From Punica granatum (Eukaryota; Streptophyta; Magnoliopsida; Myrtales; Lythraceae): a stretch of DNA of 64,000 nt. The stretch covers positions 7,130,001 to 7,194,000 of the forward strand of contig NC_045132.1 in assembly GCF_007655135.1 (NCBI RefSeq). Reading direction: 5' to 3'. Each line of letters starts with the position of its first letter. Position 1 is the stretch's first letter. Shown piece after piece: positions 56,737 to 64,000 of this stretch. A model generated the notes under the pieces. That model was not told where the DNA came from and searched no databases. It worked only from the letters and a program-made list of their open reading frames with translations. Both the position numbers and the translations under genes were made by a program.

Positions 56737-58256
56737 TCCTCTCTCTCTATGCACTCATTAGTTATTCGATTACCATCATTCATTACATACATATATTATT
56801 CTTTGAATGTCAATTTTACTTATAGACTAGTGGTCAATCTCGTGCGCTGAACGGGTAAATTTGATATATTGGTCATCATATTTATTTAATTATTCAAAAT
56901 TAGAAAAATAAAATTTTCTTTCTAAGAATAATAGTTTTTTTAATTATTAATTGAAATTTTAAACAATAATTAGCAGTTAAAGTTAGAGTAATTTTCAGTG
57001 AAAAATAGAGTAAGTTTAACGATTCAATAATAATATTACAATTAATCATCTTATCCATTGGATGGGCTTGTTTTATCTATATATTTGGCACTATCATTGA
57101 CCATTTATAGTGTTAAAGTATAATTAATTCACTCGGTCTAATGCGACCATTGAATTTGTGTGTAGAACAGAAACATCATTCCATTAAAATTAAAGTGTCT
57201 ATTGCATTGTTCATAGATTTCATTTTCTAATATTATATGTTTTCTTAGAAAAAATTTTAATTTCCGTAATTCTAATCGTTCGTTAGTGCTTAATTTTGGT
57301 AAAATTTTTAATTTCCATCAATTAAGTGTCTATTGTACATTTTCATAGATTATATTTTCTTATATTATTTTTTTTGGTAAAATTTCTAATTTCCATAATT
57401 CTAATTGTTTATTATTGCTTAATTTTGATTAAAAAGACAGTGCATTCTCTTATTAATATTTCTTTATTTTCAACTAATATTGTTTTTATAATTTTGAAGA
57501 TAACATTATATTGATTATTTTCTATAATTTTAGTATTTACTTTTTTATAATTTTCACTTGCAGTACTCGAAATGCATTTAGTGCTTGCAAGTCAATTTTA
57601 CTATATGTATAGATAATAATTATCGAAATAATCAAAAGTGAACAATAAATTAAATAGCTTTCCACCGGAAAAAATAAAAAAAGAAAGTTTTCCACTGAAA
57701 AAAAATAACTAGCCACTATAAATTAGCAAACATATTATTAGTAAATATATTCAAAAATGCAATATATGTAGCACAAGCTTCCCCGAACTGCAAGCGAACA
57801 ATCTAACACGACTTGGTCTTTGAGACTTCGAACTAGCCACCAATATTAAATTCTGAATGATTTTTATATCTCGGTGAGGAGCTAACAATATTGTATGTCG
57901 CATTTCAGTTCAGGAAATCGAACTCAATTAGATAAAGAACACCGTATGTGCGTCGAGTCAATCAGATGTGAATCAAGTAGCGGGACGTAATTGTCATAGA
58001 CTTCATTCTTCTATTTAATTTCGGGCAACTTGTGGAGTCTGAGTCATCAGCTTCAATTAATTTCTATCTGTTGAAGCAGAACATTCATGGGATCTTCCCC
58101 GATCGTTCATCCGGGACTCTGCTTCATTATAAGAAATCTCTCTACATATCAACTCATCATTCCTTGTTTCATATCGGATTACATTAGGTGAAATCGGGAT
58201 CCATATCGATAGAGTCTTGGCAACAGACGACAAGCTTAGAGAGACACATACTACAG

Positions 58257-60311
58257 ATAAGTTACTACAGCCAGAAACAATCCCCGGTTGGCGTCCCTCC
58301 TCCTCAAGGTACATGATATATGTCTACAAGTCACATATCAATATGATGTCTCGGTTTTACCGGTTATGTGCTGAAAGATATAGTTTTCCATCGATTGGTA
58401 AAATGTAATTGTTAGATTGATTACGTATGCCTCTTTAATCCATAACTCTACGGTCCAACATTCATATATACATCCGATCAACTAGGTTGAGAATTGACGG
58501 GTGATGGTCACCGAAAGTAATTGAAGCCGACGAAGTTAATCAGAATGACTGAAGTATCCCAACGATTCAGATGACCAAAGAATTTAATCGGATGTTCTGC
58601 TGCATTTCATTTTGGTGCTTCATTTATTTTCACGTAATTTTTTTTTTGGATAAGTGGTAATTCTCATTAGATCAAAACTTCAAACGTATTTACAAATATT
58701 CACCTATCCAAGAATAACCCTAAATTTTCAAGTAATTTTACAGTGCAAGTAATAATTATTTTTCTAACTTATGTTTGATAGATAATCAAAATTAAATGAA
58801 AAATTGACAGGGTATCCAAAGGTGGATGAATATCCTCCGCAAGTGTACCCGTCAGTCCCTGCGGGTTACCCTCCGCAAGGGTACCCTCCACAGCCACAGT
58901 CAATGAGGCATGCCACACAATACCAACAGCCTCCTCCCAAACAAAACGAGGTCGGTTTTCTCGAAGGATGGTACGTACCGCGTACATACATACATTTTTG
59001 TAACTTATTATTAGTTCTTAATGATAGTCAACGGTTGCTCCTACAAGGAACATGGGTCCTGATGTGAAAAAAGAATCGGAATGAAATCTTTAAATCACCA
59101 ACATCTGTAAAATACCCACTTGGACCTATACGGATTTGAGCCCATTTGCAATCCAAAAACTTAAGCTGATAGGTTACTGGACCCAAGTTTCATATAACCT
59201 TGTGGTTTCTTTCTCAATTTTTCGATGTGGGATAACATATCTCAACACTCGCCCGCACTTGACAATGTGTGGTCCAACACGTGCCATGTGCCTTAAACAC
59301 CTGCCCTTAACAATTGACCTGAGTCGGGCATCATCTTCCGTGCTCAGGGGGGACAAATACCAAACTAGCCTCGAGCTCTGCACTCGGGCTTAACTAGAGG
59401 TGCACCTTTAGCTACCTCGGAACTGGACTGGACCACTCTTGGGCCTGATTAACATGAGGCGCACTCTTGACTACCTCGAAATCGAATCTAGCGTGGTGTG
59501 AGCCCACATGAGCGCGCAGAAACATAACCCACTCTGATACTATATAAAATACCCACTTGGGCCTATACGGATTTGAGCTCATCTGCAACCCAAAAGCTTA
59601 AGCTGATAGGTTACTGGACCCAAGTTTCATATAAGCTTGTGGTTTCTTTCTCAATTTTTCGATGTGGGACAACATATCTCAACAACATCTTTGTCAAATC
59701 TCAAGTTGACTGCTTGTCCCTTTTTATCGAGTCTCGAGGACACTCAAGTTGATCCCACACCAAATTCTCGTGCCTGTTATCACCTATAAACATGACCCTA
59801 AATCACACAATACGGGGAGTTATTTCCGAGCCCCTTTTGACGCTCAATTCAGTATTTGGGAAAGAGAGCCAAATATGAACTCATCAAAACTATATAAGAG
59901 GTAGGTATTTATAGAAACAAATAATTTAAGGGTATATCTCGCTGCAATCTAAAAAATCAATGGTAGTCCTCGGGTTCAGGCCCAAGAGGGGCCGGCGAAA
60001 CTACTATGGGCCCAAGCCCACAAAGTCGCGCTAGGTGTTCCCCAAGCCAAGTCCTTATTGGGGGACTCCTCGAGCCTCCTCCGGAGTCCTAAGGGGAGGG
60101 GACTCATAACCTATCATAGCACCGGGTCCCTTTGCCTCTTCGATTCAGTTTGCTAGACCACGCGGGTGAATCCATACAATAGATTTCTTCATATATGTTC
60201 GATTTAACGAGATATATGTAGTTAGCATTTTCTTTCTAATTCGAATGGTGTTTGTGATGTTGCAGCTTTGTGGCACTATGCTGTTGCTGCCTATTTGATG
60301 CATTTTTCTGA
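58257..60311 (+). CDS. CYSTM (cysteine-rich transmembrane module) protein; start codon reads ATA
   Basis: Three exons join in phase: 58257-58308, 58811-58970 and 60266-60311, encoding 85 residues before TGA. The protein starts SYYSQKQSPVGVPPPQG, has G-Y-P-P-Q repeats (PAGYPPQGYPPQPQ), a Gln/Pro linker and the CYSTM core GFLEGCFVALCCCCLFDAFF at the very C-terminus, with four consecutive Cys. This is the layout of small plant CYSTM proteins, tail-anchored membrane proteins linked to stress tolerance. Relatives begin MSYY, while here the codon before SYY is ATA-AGT (58257-58262), so the expected ATG has become ATA. I saw no in-frame ATG in the preceding 60 bases, and the next one lies in exon 2. 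Splice sites and the rest are intact. A TRIM element sits in intron 2. It may be a young pseudogene or an assembly error. Confidence 0.85.
59106..59684 (-). mobile_element. TRIM retroelement (terminal-repeat in miniature)
   Basis: Two direct LTRs of 142 bp (59106-59247 and 59543-59684) enclose about 295 bp of non-coding sequence. The element is flanked by a 5-bp duplication ACATC (59101-59105 and 59685-59689). On the minus strand the LTR begins TGTTGAGATATG, followed by TCCCACATCG, as in plant TRIMs. The right LTR is followed by TAGTATCAGAGTGGG, a tRNA-iMet primer site with one change, and the left is preceded by the purine-rich GCGGGCGAG. The LTRs differ at a modest number of sites. No protein is encoded, so it needs enzymes in trans. 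It lies in intron 2 of the CYSTM gene, antisense to it. Confidence 0.93.
59690..60265. other. Remaining part of CYSTM intron 2
   Basis: No separate feature is recognised. It includes a C/G-richer patch near 59965-60120 and ends with the acceptor GTGATGTTGCAG. Confidence 0.5.
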
Positions 60312-60445
60312 TACAGGCCGGAGATCGATTCAAATATATACTACACCCGTCCATCTTCTGCATTATAGTTTGTATTGGGCCATCCGGACGTTGACCTCTT
60401 CTCTCATTATAATGTGTGCATATATATACAAATATATGAATATAT

Positions 60446-60446
<1 letters not shown>

Positions 60447-60476
<30 letters not shown>
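60447..60476 (+). repeat. (AC)n-(AT)n microsatellite
   Basis: A CA dinucleotide run of about ten units followed by a short TA run, downstream of the CYSTM stop, probably in its 3' UTR or flank. Confidence 0.9.
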
Positions 60477-60477
<1 letters not shown>

Positions 60478-60880
60478 CTAATCTGCTGATCTCTCATTGT
60501 AATGCAATTTAGCAAGCTTTGCCCTAGCATTTCTACTTACTACTGCTTTTGGATATTACTAGTATTTTAGCACGTGCATAGTTTTGGAGTATTATGTAAA
60601 GCTCTTTTGTTTGAGACAGTGGCAATGCTCAAGCGTTCGCCCTTCATCTATTAGCTTGCAACTTTTTATAAGTTATGACATGTAACGTGATATGGTGACA
60701 ATTACTGAACTGTCAACTTCGTACACAATAAATTTCAACTTAACAATTTAGAGGACTCGATAATAGTTTTTACTGGCCTATTTTGGCCGGAAGAGGCACT
60801 TTTCAAATTTTCAAAAAGTTTGGGAACAAACCCAAAAGCATCCCATAGTTTGGAAGAAACTGCATTTATATTAATTCAAA

Positions 60881-61539
60881 TGCTTAAGTACTTAAAAAAG
60901 CACGATATTTGTACTTTTCTTTCTAAATATAACACGACTTTTGAAAAATAACACAAAAAGGCACAACCTTTGTTTATTTTTCCTAAATGTAACACGACCT
61001 TTGAAGAGCAGCTTATAAAGGTACGACTTTTGCACTTTTTCTTAAATATAGCATGACATTTAGTTTAGTTGCCGCATTTATATAATATAAATTATTCAGT
61101 CAAATTGTAATGATAAAACAAATAATATGGAGTTAACGGTGCCACGTAACATAGCATGATTGGACGAGTAGATCCCACATGATTGGACAATAATAACTAA
61201 CTTGGAGTTAATGGTGCCAGGTGCCACTTGTTTAACCATGTTGTGCCACATTGTATCGTTAACTCCCGCTAGCTGTTATCTTTACATTTGATTGAATAAT
61301 TGACGGAATGCTAGAATAGCAGTTTAACCTGAAAGTTGTGTATTTTTATGCTATTTTTTAAAGGTCTTGATATATTTAAGAAAAAGTGCAAAGGTCGTGC
61401 ATTTATATGTTACTTTGTAAAGGTCATGTTATATTTAGAAAAAAATTACAAATGTCGTGTCTTTTTATACTATTTTTCTAAAGGTCATGCTATTAGGAAA
61501 AAAAGTGCAAATATCATGTTTTTTTTATGTAATTAACCC
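60881..61539. mobile_element. Fold-back element with tandem subrepeats in both arms
   Basis: The 659-bp element has long inverted arms, and each arm is made of about three tandem subrepeats of about 60 bases. The core words are AAAAAGTGCAAAGGTCGTG, TTTTTATGYTATTTTT and AAAGGTCATGYTATATTTA on the right, and their inverses on the left. The inner part has a second inverted pair around GTTAACGGTGCCACGTAACA. The right end inverted reads GGGTTAATTACATAAAAAAA. It is flanked by a perfect 9-bp repeat TAATTCAAA (60872-60880 and 61540-61548), fitting Mutator-type transposition. No protein is encoded. Confidence 0.85.
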
Positions 61540-61620
61540 TAATTCAAACCATATATAGTTCTCAAATAGATGGAAATATTTGTATATACTAATGGCTATT
61601 TGATGTAATACTGATTGTAT

Positions 61621-63551
61621 CAGGGGCGGAGCCAATGAGTTAGTAGGGAGGGCAATTGCCCCTCCTGATATTCTCCCAAATCCCAAATGTCCCCGAAAAT
61701 ACGCTTTTGTCTAATATTTGCCCCCCCTGAAAATTTTAAAGTATACCTTGTTGTCCCCCTGAAGATCCCAAGCCCATTATATAATCATATCACACACTAA
61801 AAATTCCCCTTATTAAAAAAATTATTTTTAACTGACTTAATTTGAAGGGGAAGATAACTGAGAGTCTATGCCTTCTGTGGACACTCACTGACAGTGACAG
61901 AAGCAAACTTTGAACTTGGAAGGCTGGAAGGAACTGGAAGCTTGGAACCGGTAAGGTAACCGAGAATGGGGAGTTGGTGAAGAAGAAGAAGAAGTTTTGC
62001 GACTGTTGAAGCCTTCGGAGAGCTCCCTTTCCACGCTTTAAGTTCTTGATCATCCCCGTCGACGTCGAGAGCAGAGTACTTGTCGGTTTCTTGAGCTCTG
62101 CCTGTGTCTTTCCATCTCGTTCTGTCGAGGGTTTAGGACATGAAGTCTCCTTGCTCTGCGAGTTATCCTTAACTCATGTTTTGATGCTCAGTTTCATTCC
62201 TCCGTGTGTGTCCGTGAGCCGTGACGTATAGAGCAGTTTCTTGCGCGTAATTTCTGGAAATCTCAACCTTTGTCAAAGTCAAACTATTCCCCCAGAAAAG
62301 TAGTGAATTTTTTTGGCTTATTTGACAGGGAGATTCATGTAGGTCAGGGCCTAAACATTTATAATGGGCCGTTTTGATTAGGGTTAAAGTTACAAAATTT
62401 TAACTTTGATTTTGATTGTGAAAAATAATAAATGCGATGAGATTATGAATTTAATTTGAAAAAGATGTATTTTTGTTGTGTAGTATGTTGAGTTAAAGTT
62501 AAAGGAAAAAATTTTGACTTGAAAAATCTGTATTTTTGTTGTGTAGTGTGTTGACTTAAAATTTTAACTTGCAATCCAAACATGCCCTTAAAGGCCATCG
62601 TATTTTCGTGTATAATTACCGAGATGTTCCCACAATCTGTAATGCTGGAATTCGAATTGCATTGCTTGCTTATATCTTCGTCGGAGCTCAAAAGGTTCGA
62701 ACTTCTCATGACTTTTGAGTTTTTTACTATACCCCTGAAGTCAGTGAAGTGCATTTCGTAGAAAATGGCTTTGGCTGCGTTTGCAATGATTAAAGCATGA
62801 TATACTTCCGAAGCATTGATGGCTCTGCGTAGTTTTATGTACACTAGGAATCTAGGATCCTAATGTCTTCTTGCATTTTTGTTTTTTCGGTTCCTTCAGG
62901 TGTCTCCACGTGCAGATCAGAGTAGTAAGAGATCTTAAACTTCTTCCCCGTTGCTTGTTTGCTTTGTTTGGCGCTCTTCACAGGGGCTACATTTTTAGCT
63001 TCGGATTACAAAGAGGTACCGCACACCTCTATATGGTTATTTTGCTCGTGATTTACCTAACTTTCTACTTCCAAGCCTGATATTAACTAAATTTCCGTGA
63101 TCTCTTCATTTGTTTGGTTTCTCTTGGAATTGTTCTTTGCTCTTTCTAGTCTATAGATTAAATATACAAGCTTAACACTGCTCTTATTTTCGCAGTTATC
63201 TGTCCTTAGTTTAGAGAGCAATGGATGAAATGAGCTTGTCATTACAGGATTTCAGCATAGGTACCAGAATAGCCCACTAAGTCAGGTTTGTCTGCAGAAT
63301 TTTTTCTGATCAGTGACTATGCTGCTGATTTTGTTGTTTTGCCTTGTCTTTTTGTAATATTGACAATGAAAGAATCTTAAATAGTTTTTAGATTATGAGA
63401 CCTCGAAAGGGACATTTGTTATTAATTAATTTTTAATTCAATAAACTTCATATATGTCTATCATTAATATACATTTGATATAGTTTCATATATAAGTCTA
63501 TTTTCGTTTTATATTTTGCCCCCCTAAGATAATTTCCTAGCTTCGCCCCTG
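61621..63551. mobile_element. Non-autonomous hAT transposon with 8-bp target duplication
   Basis: The left end is CAGGGGCGGAGCCAATGAG and the right, inverted, CAGGGGCGAAGCTAGG, the terminal type of a common plant hAT family. Perfect 8-bp copies GATTGTAT flank it (61613-61620 and 63552-63559), the size made by hAT transposases. The subterminal parts are C-run rich (GCCCCTCC, CCCCCCTGAA, and CCCCCCTAAG at the right). About 1.9 kb of interior has no recognisable transposase. 61990-62230 looks like a leader region and is CT-rich. A small MITE is nested at 62366-62587. Confidence 0.92.
62366..62587. mobile_element. MITE-like element nested in the hAT transposon
   Basis: The left end GGGCCGTTTTGATTAGGGTT and the right, inverted, GGGCATGTTTGGATTGCAAG are imperfect inverted repeats, continuing with AAAATTTTAA(C/G)T words. 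An internal direct repeat, TGTATTTTTGTTGTGTAGTR, occurs twice about 65 bases apart. It belongs with the elements at 6148, 26383 and 29401. Confidence 0.5.
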
Positions 63552-63559
63552 GATTGTAT

Positions 63560-64000
63560 TATTGTACTTTGAAAGAATTAGTAAGTTATCTCTTTTGTTT
63601 TGATAAAATAATTGGTTTTACTAATCTTTGTTCTAATAGAGGGAAACAGAAGAAAAGACGGAACATTTTATATGGAATTGTGATGTAAAAGAAAGGTGAG
63701 AGTAATAATTTTTTCTCAATCTCTCTCTTATTGAATTTCGAAGACCACATTTCTAGCCCTTAAACTACGGAGGTGAAACTTTTGCCACCAAACTATTTTT
63801 TTGGGAAGATACCTTTCAATAACCAAAGTACAAAAAATAAATGATTACCTCATTTCTGCTCAATCCAAAATATTTTTCTTTTTCCTCAAGTTTACTTTTC
63901 AACATCAAGCATGAAGCAAACTTATACTAGCAAGCATGTCCATTGTAATTTTGGACCAAACGGGGATATATTGAATGTACAAGTTCACTTTTGATTCCAT
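63560..64000. other. Intergenic DNA at the right edge
   Basis: No gene or element is recognised. A short inverted-repeat arm (AGCCCTTAAACTACGG... TTTGCCACCAAACTATTTTT) near 63755-63815 resembles the start of elements seen elsewhere in the window, but its partner would lie outside. Confidence 0.45.

Larger units (their letters stand above)
54912..58256. other. AT-rich intergenic DNA with repeats
   Basis: No gene is recognised over 3.3 kb. A minus-strand SINE-like fragment may lie at about 57840-57970 (GAGTTCGATTTCC, a B-box-like word). The segment just before 58257 should hold the promoter and leader of the CYSTM gene. Confidence 0.5.

Noticed and set aside
58057..58314. 85-codon minus frame
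   Set aside because: It is antisense to CYSTM exon 1 and its leader and has no motif. The plus strand explains the sequence.
1..64000. CRISPR arrays, bacterial operons, rRNA genes, complete tRNA genes
   Set aside because: The repeats present are eukaryotic transposons, microsatellites and tandem duplications. No regularly spaced short repeats, Shine-Dalgarno-linked genes, rRNA segments or cloverleaf-forming tRNA sequences were recognised.

Overview
This window is nuclear DNA from a flowering plant, most likely a eudicot. Genes are split by GT-AG introns, intergenic DNA is AT-rich, and there are many Ty1/copia fragments, SINEs and inverted-repeat elements. The recognisable families are all plant families: a chloroplast-type Era GTPase, an LRR receptor kinase of the EFR/Xa21 class, an F-box/FBA protein, a CYSTM protein, a TauE/SafE transporter and a FAR1-like fragment. 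The sequence alone does not let me name the species.

Layout. 1-7.4 kb is intergenic, with two members of one SINE family in opposite orientation and a FAR1-type remnant. 7.5-9.1 kb holds an F-box gene broken by a stop codon, frameshifts and a 511-bp Mutator-like MITE with a perfect 9-bp target duplication. 10.3-14.3 kb holds an intact nine-exon ERA-like GTPase gene (minus strand, 418 aa). 14.7-21.2 kb is repeat-rich: two inverted-repeat elements, a probable solo LTR and diverged tandem repeats. 22-26.3 kb contains broken or unrecognised coding stretches and a copia remnant cut by a CACTA end. 30.9-34.1 kb holds an intact LRR-XII-type receptor kinase gene (minus strand, 1032 aa). 36.3-43.1 kb is a mobile-element cluster: two Mutator-like MITEs, a 1.3-kb tandem duplication, and a mosaic copia/TRIM element inserted in one copy of that duplication. 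43.3-43.7 kb is a small uL18-type ribosomal protein gene with a stop eight codons early. 45.9-52.1 kb is a broken TauE/SafE gene carrying a 5.6-kb copia element. 52.7-54.1 kb is an LRR-only, truncated relative of the receptor kinase. 58.3-60.3 kb is a CYSTM gene whose start codon reads ATA and whose second intron holds a TRIM. The right end contains a fold-back element and a 1.9-kb hAT element with a perfect 8-bp target duplication.

The genes do not form a pathway or operon. Only the Era GTPase and the receptor kinase look fully intact. The uL18 and CYSTM genes are nearly intact, each with one decisive base change. The rest are decaying copies. The main story is how transposons have cut, duplicated and decorated genes here. 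I found no CRISPR, rRNA or convincing tRNA, and no undescribed enzymatic system that I can support. The most unusual structures are the mosaic retroelement at 39.3-40.8 kb and the set of 9-bp-TSD inverted-repeat elements, three of which have GC-rich cores.
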